Assembly: GCA_021740645.1 (NCBI GenBank)
Contig: JAIOZL010000008.1
Location: 1-64,000, forward strand
From: Bacteroidales bacterium
GTDB taxonomy: Bacteria; Bacteroidota; Bacteroidia; Bacteroidales; JAADJA01
Length of the DNA: 64,000 nucleotides
Direction of reading: 5' to 3'
The notes beneath the pieces were generated by a model. It did no database searches and was not told the origin of the DNA. It saw nothing but the letters and a program-made list of their open reading frames with translations. Below, in pieces: positions 47,596 to 58,127 of this stretch. How positions within the stretch are numbered: the first letter of the stretch is position 1; every line of letters starts with the position of its first letter. Position numbers and translations under genes: made by a program.

Positions 47596-49047
47596 TTACT
47601 CATCTATGATTTCTTCAGCCTGCTCAATTTGCTTAATACAATAGTCGGTAAGGGATTTTTGCATCATTCGCTCATCACGGCTGGCCAGCTTAAGAATTTT
47701 CTCTTCAAAACTTTTCTGGTTTTTTATCAGCTCATTTTCAAGCGTTGAAATTTTTGATTGGATAGTGGCAATCCGTGAGCCATAATTTTTATCCACTTCC
47801 CTTGCATCTTTCACAAATTTTAAAAACCGGTTTTTCGGGGCAAATTCAAACACATTTTCAATGGGGTCGAAATGAGTACTAAGTGCTTTTTGATAATTTG
47901 ATACAGCAAATCCATCGGGAATTACAGCCATACCAAAATACCATTGTGTAAACGCATGCACACATGGCCGGAATGGAGAGAGCCACAATACGAAAGCAAT
48001 TTCTTTTGGCAGGTCACTCCTTAACTGGGCAACAAAACCATACTGCGTGGTATTTGAACAGATGGCACGTCCATGTTCATGGGGATTTCCTTTTATATAA
48101 TTTTCAGATTGATCATATTCACTCCCTTCATTGTGGTTACGCAACACAGTAAACAAATCTGATAGCTCAATTTTTTTCTTGGGTTTATATGAAAACGGGA
48201 ATTCTTCTTCTACTTGATATTGATCCGTAAAAAGCGTATTGATCGCACTCCAGTGCCTTACGATATTGCCCATATTTTCTAGATTGCCTTCATCACTATA
48301 TACTAACCTAAAGTTAAATTCTCCATCCTCTTCAGGATCATACCATTTCTTTTTAATCGCATAGTCCACTAAATCCGCCGAGCCATAATAGTTTTCAGAA
48401 TCAGAAAGATCAATGGTGGTGATGGTATAATAATTTGGTATTATTGCAATGTGATCATCAGGGATACGCTGGGCCACCCAATGTTTACCATATACCACAG
48501 ACAACATCCATGCTTCGTGGGCATCAGCAATACAATAGGTCCTGCCAGAAGAAGCATAACCAAACTGCTCAACCAGTGCTCCACCTATCTGAACAGCCTC
48601 ACGTGCTGTCTTTGCCCTTTCGGCCATTGCTCTGCGCAACCAGTAACCAATCCCACCATCCGTAAGTTCCGGTTTTTTCTCTCGTGACAAACAGGCATCA
48701 CTGCTAATGGTTACACCCCATTCGTTCATATAGGAATCAGAAAAATCCATCTCAGGCATTTCAAGCCACAGGTAGTTAAAGGTGGCATTAACCTGCTCCA
48801 TTATTGCACCATTTTTTAAGGTAATAGTTTCCCCGGCATTATAATTCCTGGCTGGAACCTGGTACCAGTTAACAATTCGATCGCCCCAATCATCTTCGTT
48901 ATGGGCGAACATCACTGAGCCATCAGCGGAAGCATCCTTGCCTACCAGGACTGAAAAGCAGTCGTGAGTAAAATCCGAAGTTTTCTGTGAGAAAACTACT
49001 AAAACCGAAATCAGAAAAAGACAGCTTATACCGAAACGTGCACGCAT
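47596..49047 (-). CDS. C69-family dipeptidase
   Basis: DCFSVLVGKDASADGSVMFAHNEDD after a signal peptide (catalytic Cys). Start set at MRARFGISC (49047). Confidence 0.9.
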   Translation of the reverse strand: MRARFGISCLFLISVLVVFSQKTSDFTHDCFSVLVGKDASADGSVMFAHNEDDWGDRIVNWYQVPARNYNAGETITLKNGAIMEQVNATFNYLWLEMPEMDFSDSYMNEWGVTISSDACLSREKKPELTDGGIGYWLRRAMAERAKTAREAVQIGGALVEQFGYASSGRTYCIADAHEAWMLSVVYGKHWVAQRIPDDHIAIIPNYYTITTIDLSDSENYYGSADLVDYAIKKKWYDPEEDGEFNFRLVYSDEGNLENMGNIVRHWSAINTLFTDQYQVEEEFPFSYKPKKKIELSDLFTVLRNHNEGSEYDQSENYIKGNPHEHGRAICSNTTQYGFVAQLRSDLPKEIAFVLWLSPFRPCVHAFTQWYFGMAVIPDGFAVSNYQKALSTHFDPIENVFEFAPKNRFLKFVKDAREVDKNYGSRIATIQSKISTLENELIKNQKSFEEKILKLASRDERMMQKSLTDYCIKQIEQAEEIIDE

Positions 49048-49073
49048 GATTTTAAAATTTATAATGTTTTCAG

Positions 49074-49081
49074 CAAATATA
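49074..49081 (-). promoter_or_regulatory. -7 box (minus strand TATATTTG) for the C69 dipeptidase
   Basis: Plus strand CAAATATA. Confidence 0.4.
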
Positions 49082-49112
49082 ACCAATAAATTATACGCTA
49101 CAATTTAACCAA

Positions 49113-49149
49113 TTAAAAAGTGCGGCCTGCCCGGGGCAGGTCGCACTTT
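49113..49149 (-). terminator. Strong terminator of the RND efflux operon
   Basis: AAAGTGCGgCCTGCC cgg GGCAGGtCGCACTTT; T-rich on the minus strand after the stem. Confidence 0.85.
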
Positions 49150-49178
49150 AAAAATTTATTTATCTATTTGGTATAATT

Positions 49179-52100
49179 CTACTTTTTACTGGTAAAAATC
49201 CGGATACCCCAGAGTTTTACTTTATACAATGCATGATACATTGAAGGCACTATGATCAATGTGAGGAAGGTCGCAAATGTTAATCCAAAAATGATGGTCC
49301 ATGACATTGGGCCCCAAAATGCTGCATTTGTCCCACCAAAATAAATGTTAGGTTCAAAGCGGGTAAGCATACCCTCGAAGTCGATATTTAAACCCGAAGC
49401 CAAAGGAATCAGGCCCAGGATAGTAGTAATTGCTGTAAGAAGTACCGGACGTAACCTGGTTTTCCCTGCCTCCACAATACAATCAACCGATTCATCTAAT
49501 GGCAGATTACCCCTGGCTTCAATTCCCAGTTCCTTACGTTTGCGCATTTTCAGGAGATTGATATAATCAATAAGTACAATGGCATTATTTACAACGACAC
49601 CGGCGAGGGAAACAATTCCAATACCGGTCATAATAATTACAAAATCCATTTTAAAAGTTCCCAATCCTCCAAACACACCGATAGTGCTCAACACCACACT
49701 AAAGAGAATAATACCTGGTTTTACAATTGAATTAAATTGGGTTACCAGAATAATAAGCATTATTGAGATGGCAATAAGCAATGCCCTGACCAGAAATTCA
49801 GCTGATTCGGCTTGCTCCTGCTGTTCACCGGTAAACTCATACTTATATCCTTCAGGCATTTCAAAGTCATTTAGCAATGTCCTGATCTCATTGTTCACGG
49901 TGGTTGCATTATAGCCTTCAATTACATTGGACCAAACGGTAACCACACGAGAAAGGTCTTTACGCATAACCGATCCATAAGTAGTGCTGTATTCAATATC
50001 AGCAACTGCGGATATCGGAACCTGGATAATCTTTCCATTTGAGGCGCTTCTAAAGGTAATTCTTTGATTAAGCAGTGCTGAAATATCGTTACGATAAACC
50101 TCCTTTAATCGAAGCTGGATGGGGTATTCATCTTCACCAATTTTAAAGTCAGAAATTTCTTTCCCAAACAAGGCAGTTCGCAGAGTGGTGGCTATCTGAT
50201 AGGTCGAAAGGCCAAACATCCTGGCTTTATCACGGTCGATGTGAACGATCATTTCAGGTTTTCCCACATCCAAATCAATTTTTAAGCCTTCAATTCCTTC
50301 AATATGGCTGTTGTTGATGAACACTATCATGGAGTCAGATAATCCAAGCAGTTTATCAAAATCTTTACCACTGATCTCAATATTAATGGGCTTACCTGTT
50401 GGTGGCCCGTTACTTTGCCGGTCCACGGTTACATCCACACCGGGGTATTTGTGAATTAGGCTATCCGCAAACATCTTGAGGTAACCAGAAGTATTTCTTC
50501 CTCCTCTATACTCATAATCAATAAAGGACACTGTGATTAATCCACGATTTGGACCACCCGACTTTCCGGAAAATCCTTCATTTTCTCCTACTGCACCTTT
50601 TCCTACAATTGTTACAAGAGATTTTAATAAGTCCTGGTTATCATCCAGCAAATGATAGATATCGTCCTCCATTTTTTTCATTATTCCATCTGTCACATCG
50701 ATATCCGTTCCAATAGGCAATTCTGCTATTACATTTATAAAATCAGGATCAGCTACCGGGAAAAATTCTACTTTGGGGTTTCGTGCAAAATAAAAAACGA
50801 TTGTCAGGATCAGCAAAAGGAAAGTACCAAATACAAAATATTGGGGATTCCGTTTACGCATTACAAACTTCAGGGTGCGCAAATATGTATTTTCAAGCCA
50901 TACCAAAAATTTTTCCTGAAACCATTTTGATATTCTGTATAAAATGAAAATATTGAGAATACCCACCACAGCAAATATAGCGAGCATATTAGCCAGGAAG
51001 TAAACTTTAGCGATATAGAATAATATGGCCAATCCACCCATAATCCCAGCTACCCTGAGGGATCGTTTAATCCTGGGAGGTGGGTTCTGGTCGCCATATC
51101 GTATGTATGATGATGAAACAACAGGGATAATGACCAACGCAACAAATAATGAAGAAGTAAGCACGATGATCAATGTAATCGGCAAAAACTTCATAAACTC
51201 ACCCATCATGCTATCCCAAAATATGAGTGGGAAAAAAGCTGCAAGTGTTGTAGCCGTGGATGAAATGATCGGCATCGCAATTTCTCCAACTGCTTTTTTA
51301 GCGGCCTCATATTTAGAATATCCCCGGTCAATAAAACGGTAAATATTCTCCACCACCACGATGGCGTTGTCCACTAACATACCCAGGGCAAGGATCAATG
51401 AAAACAATACGATCATATTGATGGTTGTTCCCATCAATCCAAGAATCATAAATGACAAGAACATGGAGGCCGGGATGGCCAGGCCAACAAATAGTGCATT
51501 GCGAATACCCAGGAAAAAGTAGAGAACCAGCAATACAAATAGTACACCCATGATAATACTATTCTCCAGGTTACTCAGCTGCTTCTTAATCATATCCGAC
51601 TGGTCGTTTGTAATCGTAATGTTCAGGTTTTGAGGGATAAGATTTGACTCGCGGGCATTTTCCAGAATCTCAAAGATCTGGTAGGTAGCATTTAATAAAT
51701 TTTCTCCACCTTTTTTAACTACCTGAAGTGTAACTACATTCTCTTTGTTTAGTCTTGCATAACTGTCTGGGTCTTCAAATCCATAAATTACATCAGCCAC
51801 ATCACGGAGATATACCACATCTTGATTTTCATGCTTGATGACAATATCCTTCATTTCGCTTATATGCTCAAATTCTCCGATTACCCTGAGCGTTCGTCTT
51901 GAACCACCAATCCTAAGATCGCCACCTGACATAGAAACATTTTCTGATGCAATCGCATTTTCAATGTCGGTAAAACTCAGTTCATAAGAAGCCAGTTTAT
52001 AAGGATCGACATTTATCTTAACTTCCCTATCATTTAGCCCGGTGATTTCAACTTTTGAAATCTCAGAAATCGGTTCTATTTCATCTTCCAGGAATTCAGC

Positions 52101-52610
52101 ATAATATTTCAGCTCATTTACGCTGTAATCCCCTGACAGGTTAATATTGATGATCGGGAATTCAGAAAAGTCAATATCTGTTATTTGCGGGTCTTCAAGC
52201 AGGTCATTTGGCAATTCCCTTTTCGCTTTGTCTACAGCATCTCTCACTTCCTGCAAGGCCACATTTATTTCAATGCCTGTATTGAATTCCACGAAAATCA
52301 CTGAAACATCCTGAAGTGAATTTGAAGTGATCTTTTTAATTCCCCTGATCGACTCCAGTTCTTTTTCAATAGGCCTGGAAATTAAGTTTTCAATATCCAC
52401 TGGTGGGTTCCCAAAATAAAAGGTCTGCACCATCACCGTAGGAATATAAATATCCGGAAAAAGTTCTTTTGGTAACGATTTATAACTGATGTAACCAAAT
52501 CCCAGGATAATAAACAACAGTAAGAAAATGGTATTTTTATTGTTAAGCGCAAAGGTGGTAAGTTTAAATTCCCTGCTAACTTTTTCGTCTTTTTGAATTT
52601 GATTTTCCAT
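49179..52610 (-). CDS. RND-family efflux transporter permease (AcrB/MMPL-type)
   Basis: 1143 aa; LPKELFPDIYIPTVMVQTFYFGNPPVDIENLI, LGMLVDNAIVVVENIYR, GVVVNNAIVLIDYIN. Confidence 0.96.
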   Translation of the reverse strand: MENQIQKDEKVSREFKLTTFALNNKNTIFLLLFIILGFGYISYKSLPKELFPDIYIPTVMVQTFYFGNPPVDIENLISRPIEKELESIRGIKKITSNSLQDVSVIFVEFNTGIEINVALQEVRDAVDKAKRELPNDLLEDPQITDIDFSEFPIININLSGDYSVNELKYYAEFLEDEIEPISEISKVEITGLNDREVKINVDPYKLASYELSFTDIENAIASENVSMSGGDLRIGGSRRTLRVIGEFEHISEMKDIVIKHENQDVVYLRDVADVIYGFEDPDSYARLNKENVVTLQVVKKGGENLLNATYQIFEILENARESNLIPQNLNITITNDQSDMIKKQLSNLENSIIMGVLFVLLVLYFFLGIRNALFVGLAIPASMFLSFMILGLMGTTINMIVLFSLILALGMLVDNAIVVVENIYRFIDRGYSKYEAAKKAVGEIAMPIISSTATTLAAFFPLIFWDSMMGEFMKFLPITLIIVLTSSLFVALVIIPVVSSSYIRYGDQNPPPRIKRSLRVAGIMGGLAILFYIAKVYFLANMLAIFAVVGILNIFILYRISKWFQEKFLVWLENTYLRTLKFVMRKRNPQYFVFGTFLLLILTIVFYFARNPKVEFFPVADPDFINVIAELPIGTDIDVTDGIMKKMEDDIYHLLDDNQDLLKSLVTIVGKGAVGENEGFSGKSGGPNRGLITVSFIDYEYRGGRNTSGYLKMFADSLIHKYPGVDVTVDRQSNGPPTGKPINIEISGKDFDKLLGLSDSMIVFINNSHIEGIEGLKIDLDVGKPEMIVHIDRDKARMFGLSTYQIATTLRTALFGKEISDFKIGEDEYPIQLRLKEVYRNDISALLNQRITFRSASNGKIIQVPISAVADIEYSTTYGSVMRKDLSRVVTVWSNVIEGYNATTVNNEIRTLLNDFEMPEGYKYEFTGEQQEQAESAEFLVRALLIAISIMLIILVTQFNSIVKPGIILFSVVLSTIGVFGGLGTFKMDFVIIMTGIGIVSLAGVVVNNAIVLIDYINLLKMRKRKELGIEARGNLPLDESVDCIVEAGKTRLRPVLLTAITTILGLIPLASGLNIDFEGMLTRFEPNIYFGGTNAAFWGPMSWTIIFGLTFATFLTLIIVPSMYHALYKVKLWGIRIFTSKK

Positions 52611-52657
52611 TAATTATCTGATTTAGACATATGCGTAATAAATTACATTGTTACGAT

Positions 52658-53785
52658 TTATATCACGGTTACTTTAGCCCCATCAGAGGTTTGATTATAA
52701 CCCTCTACAATGACCAGGTCATTTTCACTTAGTCCACTGGTTACCATTGAATATCCCTGGTAAGATTTACCGATTGTAACATACACCTTACTGGCAGAAT
52801 TATTTCCCGGTAATACTTTGTAGACATATGATCCTTTAAGGTCCTGTTTTATGATCAGGTCGGGCACCAATAGTGCGTTATCCGCAGTATAATCATTGAT
52901 TTTCACTTTTGCCAGAACATTGGGTTTAATTACTCCAGACCGGTTTTCAACTTTAACCTGAACCACAAAAGTTCTGTTAGCTGGTTTCACGCTATTGCCA
53001 GTGCGGTAAACAGGTGCCTTTACTGAAATACCAGGATAAGACGGGAACTCTACATTTACCATATCACCTTTTTTAACTTTCGTAATATAAGCTTCTGATA
53101 CATCTGCATTAATGTAGAGTTGGTCGAGATTAATAAGTTGAATAGCCATCATACCGGGAATAGCCAGTTCACCTTCTTTAAGCAAGATCTCGTCAACAAT
53201 TCCGTCGATTGGCGCGGTAATATTAGCCATAGTAGCCTGCGATTTCAGGGTTTCAAGCTTACCTTCAAGTGATTCTTTGTTATTTTTAGCTGACAAATAA
53301 TCCAGCTCTGACCCTATATTTTTATCCCACAATTGTTTTTGTTTTTCATATACAGTAGTAGCTAACTCAAGCGCAGTTTCCACTTCCTTGATTGTATTAT
53401 CCGTAATACTGTTGTTGATTTTCAATAAAACGTCCCCTTTACTTACCCTTTGTCCTTCTTTGACTAAAATTTCCTTAACTTGTCCATTTATTTCCGGGCT
53501 AATAAATGCGGCATTTACCGCTTCGACAGTTCCATTGATCTCAATAAAATGATCAAAGGTTTGATACTTCAATTTTAGCACCTTAACAGGTATACCTGGG
53601 TTAGTTCCATATTCCATTGAACTAAGGGACTTCTCCAGTTCATTGATTTTCCGGTTTATGTCGGCGACTTCCTTTCTGTATTCAGAAATTTTAGTTGCTA
53701 TTTCCTCGGCACTTTTAGGATCTTTATCACCAGTGCTGCAGGAAGAAACAAAAATCACGAGGGCAAAAAATAATAACTTTTTCAT
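52658..53785 (-). CDS. RND efflux periplasmic adaptor (membrane fusion) lipoprotein
   Basis: Lipobox; INGTVEAVNAAFISPEINGQVKEILVKEGQRVSKGDVLLKI; ITAPIDGIVDEILLKEGE. Confidence 0.94.
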   Translation of the reverse strand: MKKLLFFALVIFVSSCSTGDKDPKSAEEIATKISEYRKEVADINRKINELEKSLSSMEYGTNPGIPVKVLKLKYQTFDHFIEINGTVEAVNAAFISPEINGQVKEILVKEGQRVSKGDVLLKINNSITDNTIKEVETALELATTVYEKQKQLWDKNIGSELDYLSAKNNKESLEGKLETLKSQATMANITAPIDGIVDEILLKEGELAIPGMMAIQLINLDQLYINADVSEAYITKVKKGDMVNVEFPSYPGISVKAPVYRTGNSVKPANRTFVVQVKVENRSGVIKPNVLAKVKINDYTADNALLVPDLIIKQDLKGSYVYKVLPGNNSASKVYVTIGKSYQGYSMVTSGLSENDLVIVEGYNQTSDGAKVTVI

Positions 53786-53807
53786 TTTATGTGCTTTAAC
53801 TTATATT

Positions 53808-54521
53808 TTATTCTTTAATTATTTCTATTAATTCTACTGTATATATTAATGCTGACCCTGCGGGGATGGTGTTAGCAAAAGTAACATCCCCATAAGCAAG
53901 CTCTGAAGGAATATAAAGTTCGTAAATGGATCCGGGGCTCATTAACTGAATACCTTCTGACAGCCCGGAAATAACTGTTTTAAGTCGTATACCGGCCGGT
54001 CCCCGGTCATAGGACATATCAATAACATCACGGTTCACAAACATCGCCCGATAATGAACTAAAACACTGTCGGAAGCTAATGGCTTTGGACCTTTGCCTT
54101 CTTTTAATACTTTATATTGAAGTTTACTGGGCAATTCTATTACTCCTTCTGCGTCGATGTTTTCCTCCAGAAATTTAAGGCCTTCCATTTTATTTTCTTC
54201 CAGTATACGCTTTCCTTCCTTTTCAAGCTTTATTTTAAGCTCATCATTAAATTCATCAATAAGTTCGTTTTTCACTGAATCAGGAATAAGGTTACGACCT
54301 TCCAATCCGTCAGATAAGCCTTTAAATACAGCCAGCTTATTTGCTGCAATATTTTCTTCCCTGATACTACTGCCGTAATCCAGACCAATGATATAGCTGA
54401 TGGTGTCCATCCTTGTTTCCAGCTTAATTTTTTCAGTTTTATCCGTACATGACAGCAATTGAAAAATCAGCATAAATAGGACCGCAATGCTTAATGATAT
54501 TTTATAAATCCGGTTGATCAT
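53808..54521 (-). CDS. FKBP-type peptidyl-prolyl cis-trans isomerase lipoprotein
   Basis: RMDTISYIIGLDYGSSI N-domain; LQYKVLKEGKGPKPLASDSVLVHYRAMF...ELAYGDVTFANTIPAGSALIYTVELIEI. Confidence 0.93.
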   Translation of the reverse strand: MINRIYKISLSIAVLFMLIFQLLSCTDKTEKIKLETRMDTISYIIGLDYGSSIREENIAANKLAVFKGLSDGLEGRNLIPDSVKNELIDEFNDELKIKLEKEGKRILEENKMEGLKFLEENIDAEGVIELPSKLQYKVLKEGKGPKPLASDSVLVHYRAMFVNRDVIDMSYDRGPAGIRLKTVISGLSEGIQLMSPGSIYELYIPSELAYGDVTFANTIPAGSALIYTVELIEIIKE

Positions 54522-54525
54522 GTTT

Positions 54526-55878
54526 CTAAAAGTTGACTTTGGTTAATTCCTTTTCAAGTTCTGATTTCTTGCTTAACAGGTCAAGTGTGGCCGAAAGAAA
54601 ATCAATTTGAGCAGTAAGATACTGGTTGTATGTTTGAGAAAGTTCAAGGCTGGTAGAAATTCCTTCACGATATTTAATTTCTGTTTTTTGGTAAATACGT
54701 TCAGAGTTTGTTAAAGCTAACTCCTTGTTCCTGTATATCAGGTATGAATTGCTAAATTCTGATTTCGCAGTTCTTACTTTTAGCGATAAACCTTGTTTTA
54801 ACTGATCTTCCTGAACCTTGATCTTTTCTATTTCAAGTTTAGCTTGCTGCACTTTGTACTTTCTGTATCCACTGCTAAATATGGGGATGTCCATTTGAAA
54901 TCCCAATATTTGGGTCGGGTACCATTTGCTGCCAGATGTAAAAAAGTCAAACTTATTGCGCATTGCATTTTCAGAATAATTATAAAATGCATTGATCATC
55001 GGATAATATTCTGACCGGTTTAATTTAAGATTCAGGTAAGCTATTGCTTCCTGGTTCTTTAAAATTTTATAGTCGATATGGCTATTATGATCAAACGGGC
55101 TATTTAATAAAAACTCTCTGTCAACTTCTGCAATTAATTGATCAAGGTTATCCGTAATCCTTATTTCCTCATTGGCTTTTATCCCCATTAAATACTTAAA
55201 TGTGTTGCGTGCTATCTGCATTTGATTATCAATATTAGCAATTGTGGTCCTCATATCAGAGATTAATAATTCCAACTGATCTACATCTGTATCCTCAATA
55301 AAGCCGGCTTTGTAATATTCCCGTGTTTCATAAAGCATCTTTTCCATGCTTGACAGTGTACTATCAAATACAACTTTATTTTCCTGCAATATAATTACCG
55401 GGTAATATGCCTTAGCAATTACATCTTTAATTTCAATTTCAGTTTTCTCGTATGAAGTTTCGGAAAGGCTGAGGTATGCTTGTGAAGCTTGCAGACCCAC
55501 CAGGTATTGTCCGTTAAAGATCATTTGATTTATACCTGCACTCCAGGTGGCATTGTGTTGCGTTCCGAATTTAATTTCCTCAAATTCATTAGGACTCTGA
55601 AAAAATTCTCCTGGGATCAATTGGGTTGGGATTTCAAGATAGTCGTTATAGCTTATTTGTCCACTGATCTGGGGTAGACCTGTGGCAATGGTCTCCTTAA
55701 CTTTTTTCTTTGCAATTTCAATATCTGTTAAAGCATTAATTACATCATAATTATGCTCCAGGGCATATATTTGTGCTTCCCTCAATGAAAATTCTTTCAC
55801 ATCCTGGGCATATATAGTTACTGCGCTTATATAAAAAAGAATAATAGCAATAGGTAAAAACTGGTTTCTGAATTTCAT
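54526..55878 (-). CDS. TolC-family outer membrane efflux protein
   Basis: FSLREAQIYALEHNYDVINALTDIEIAKKKVKETIATGLPQISG. Confidence 0.94.
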   Translation of the reverse strand: MKFRNQFLPIAIILFYISAVTIYAQDVKEFSLREAQIYALEHNYDVINALTDIEIAKKKVKETIATGLPQISGQISYNDYLEIPTQLIPGEFFQSPNEFEEIKFGTQHNATWSAGINQMIFNGQYLVGLQASQAYLSLSETSYEKTEIEIKDVIAKAYYPVIILQENKVVFDSTLSSMEKMLYETREYYKAGFIEDTDVDQLELLISDMRTTIANIDNQMQIARNTFKYLMGIKANEEIRITDNLDQLIAEVDREFLLNSPFDHNSHIDYKILKNQEAIAYLNLKLNRSEYYPMINAFYNYSENAMRNKFDFFTSGSKWYPTQILGFQMDIPIFSSGYRKYKVQQAKLEIEKIKVQEDQLKQGLSLKVRTAKSEFSNSYLIYRNKELALTNSERIYQKTEIKYREGISTSLELSQTYNQYLTAQIDFLSATLDLLSKKSELEKELTKVNF

Positions 55879-55884
55879 TTTCTA

Positions 55885-56514
55885 TTATAGATTGAAGTTT
55901 AACTTTGCTTTTTGTTGTTCAAAATATTTTATCCCGTTTTCATTTGATATTCCTCTGATATGGTTTTCAAACATGACCTCAAAAATATTTGAATACGAAA
56001 AATTTCGAAGGTTGTCCCCCTCAAGGGTATGAAATTCTTCTATTTTCTTAAAATATAAATGGGCCACAATTTCTTTGGTTAAATCCTGACGGTATAAGCC
56101 TTCATTTATTCCCTTTTCAAGATTTTTAATTATTGACTGGATTATTAACTCTTTCTTTTTGTTAATATAAGCGTCATAAACCTGAGGATAATATTTTCTG
56201 ATCTCAAAATTTACCATTGGGTTTATCCGGATGTGACTTTTTGTTGAGGCTTTGCTCATTTCTAACAAAACGTCAATCGCATTTAGGTTGCTCTTCTGAA
56301 GTTCTTCAATCCTGATGGCTATTTGTTCCTGCACATAATTGCTGATCTTCATTAAAAGGTCAACTTTATTTTCAACATACTTATATATCGTTTTTTTTGA
56401 TATTCCCATCATCCGGCAAAGGTCATCCATCGAGATGTTTTTTATTCCATGCTGAATGAAAACCCCATATGCTTTCGCTATAATATCATTGTATTTATCA
56501 CCCTGATCTGTCAT
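55885..56514 (-). CDS. TetR/AcrR-family regulator
   Basis: IIAKAYGVFIQHGIKNISMDDLCRMMGISKKTIYKYVENKVDLL. Confidence 0.93.
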   Translation of the reverse strand: MTDQGDKYNDIIAKAYGVFIQHGIKNISMDDLCRMMGISKKTIYKYVENKVDLLMKISNYVQEQIAIRIEELQKSNLNAIDVLLEMSKASTKSHIRINPMVNFEIRKYYPQVYDAYINKKKELIIQSIIKNLEKGINEGLYRQDLTKEIVAHLYFKKIEEFHTLEGDNLRNFSYSNIFEVMFENHIRGISNENGIKYFEQQKAKLNFNL

Positions 56515-56539
56515 ACTCTTATTAAAATTTAAGATGCGG

Positions 56540-56547
56540 CAAAAGTA
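56540..56547 (-). promoter_or_regulatory. -7 box (minus strand TACTTTTG) for the efflux operon
   Basis: Plus strand CAAAAGTA. Confidence 0.5.
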
Positions 56548-56561
56548 AACGAAAGAAACAA

Positions 56562-56591
56562 AGGAAACTAATAAATATCATTTCGTTTCCT
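56562..56591. promoter_or_regulatory. Inverted repeat AGGAAAC-N16-GTTTCCT, candidate TetR operator
   Basis: Direct reading; located next to and upstream of the -7 box. Confidence 0.45.
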
Positions 56592-56715
56592 AATATTTTT
56601 CTACCACCAAAATATTTAATAATTTATATCCCTAGAATAAAGGGTAATATAGAAGCAATAATATCTTGAAAATGTTCAATAGGAAAACAAAATTAAGGAT
56701 AGCTTAAAGAAGGCT

Positions 56716-57345
56716 TTAGCTTTTATCAAGTTCAAATTTAACTGATTTGATTTTTCTCTCAAAATAGGCTATGCCCTCTGGTTTGGCAATACTTCTTACA
56801 AGGTCTTCAAACATGACCTCAAAAAGTGTTTCAAAAGAGAATTTTTCGGGAGGAAATAATTCTGGATTATGGATGTCAATCAAACGACTCAGATACAATC
56901 TTGCAAGTAATTCAATACTTAAATCCGATCGATACATTCCCTGGTTGATCCCTTTGGTTAAGTTGATCTGAATTTTATTAAAAATAAATCCCAGCCGCTT
57001 ATCAAAATGATCCTGGTAAGTTTTTGGATATTTTTCTTTCAACCGAATGGTAATCGTAGGATTTACAAGATCAAAATCTTTAGCCACTTCTTTACTTACT
57101 GTAAGTAATATATCAATAGCATTGATTCCTTCAAAATCATGGGTGATAAATATTTCCTCAAATTTTTTACGTTCAAGTTCAAGTAATTTGATAATTAGTT
57201 CTTCTTCATCTTTAACAAATTGCAGTAACTCCTTTTGTGTAACACCCGTCTTCTTTTCAATTTCCTGAAATGAAAAATCAGTTAGTGTTTTATTACGAGC
57301 CTCGTAACGTATTCTTTTTAGCAGATCCAGAAACCTTTCGTTCAT
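56716..57345 (-). CDS. Second TetR/AcrR-like paralogue with diverged HTH
   Basis: Parallel architecture and C-terminal similarity (FEVMFEDLVRSIAKPEGIAYFERK vs FEVMFENHIRGISNENGIKYFEQQK) to 55885-56514. Confidence 0.85.
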   Translation of the reverse strand: MNERFLDLLKRIRYEARNKTLTDFSFQEIEKKTGVTQKELLQFVKDEEELIIKLLELERKKFEEIFITHDFEGINAIDILLTVSKEVAKDFDLVNPTITIRLKEKYPKTYQDHFDKRLGFIFNKIQINLTKGINQGMYRSDLSIELLARLYLSRLIDIHNPELFPPEKFSFETLFEVMFEDLVRSIAKPEGIAYFERKIKSVKFELDKS

Positions 57346-57381
57346 GGGAAGTGGTTTGTTATTTATGCCTTTAAAGGCTTA

Positions 57382-57389
57382 CAAAAATA
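57382..57389 (-). promoter_or_regulatory. -7 box (minus strand TATTTTTG) for the second TetR-like gene
   Basis: Plus strand CAAAAATA; adjacent 12-bp palindrome GCCTTTAAAGGC (57367-57378). Confidence 0.5.
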
Positions 57390-57446
57390 GGGAAATTATT
57401 ATTAGGTAGCCAAATACCATAAAATGAAGTAATTAACATTTTAGGG

Positions 57447-58121
57447 TTAGTTATCATTACCAAGCCTTGCAATAATAGTTTGGTTACCTGCCACCTTATC
57501 TCCAATTTTTACCTTTATATCAGCTTCTACAGGAAGAAAAATATCGAATCTAGAACCAAATTTAATAATTCCAATCTCGTCGCCCTGCTTAACTTTTTTT
57601 CCTTCTTTTGCATAACATACTATTCTACGGGCGACAGTACCAGCAATTTGCCTAAACATTATCTCCTCTTTATTTTCTGTTTCAATTACAACAGTCGTTC
57701 TTTCATTTTCATGCGAAGACTTTGGCTTAGAAGCTATAAAATACCAACCCTGTATATGTCTGAAATATTTAATTACCCCACCAGCTGGTGACCAGTTTAC
57801 GTGCACATTGGTTGGTGACATAAAAACGGAAACCTGTTTCCTTTTTGATTTGAAATATTCATTTTCAATAACCTCTTCAATCACCACCACTTTTCCATCA
57901 GCTCCGCATAATACAATATTTGGATCGGGAACAACAGGCCTTAAAGGATGTCGGAAAAAGCGTATTACAAATATGTAAAAGACAATACCTGCCAGATAAA
58001 GTAAATAGTGTACGAACCCATTGTGAGGAACAAATATATTGATTAAAACAACGATGGTCAGTAGAAGAAAAAATACCAATACGATAACCGGCCAGCCTTC
58101 TTTATGAATAGTGATCTTCAT
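57447..58121 (-). CDS. psd: Phosphatidylserine decarboxylase (short, archaeal-type)
   Basis: FMSPTNVHVNWSPAGGVIKY...GIIKFGSRFDIFLP (Gly-Ser self-cleavage site). Confidence 0.93.
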   Translation of the reverse strand: MKITIHKEGWPVIVLVFFLLLTIVVLINIFVPHNGFVHYLLYLAGIVFYIFVIRFFRHPLRPVVPDPNIVLCGADGKVVVIEEVIENEYFKSKRKQVSVFMSPTNVHVNWSPAGGVIKYFRHIQGWYFIASKPKSSHENERTTVVIETENKEEIMFRQIAGTVARRIVCYAKEGKKVKQGDEIGIIKFGSRFDIFLPVEADIKVKIGDKVAGNQTIIARLGNDN

Positions 58122-58127
58122 AATGGA

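Noticed and set aside
49345-51342. Several plus-strand ORFs (73-111 aa)
   Set aside because: All antisense to the RND permease.
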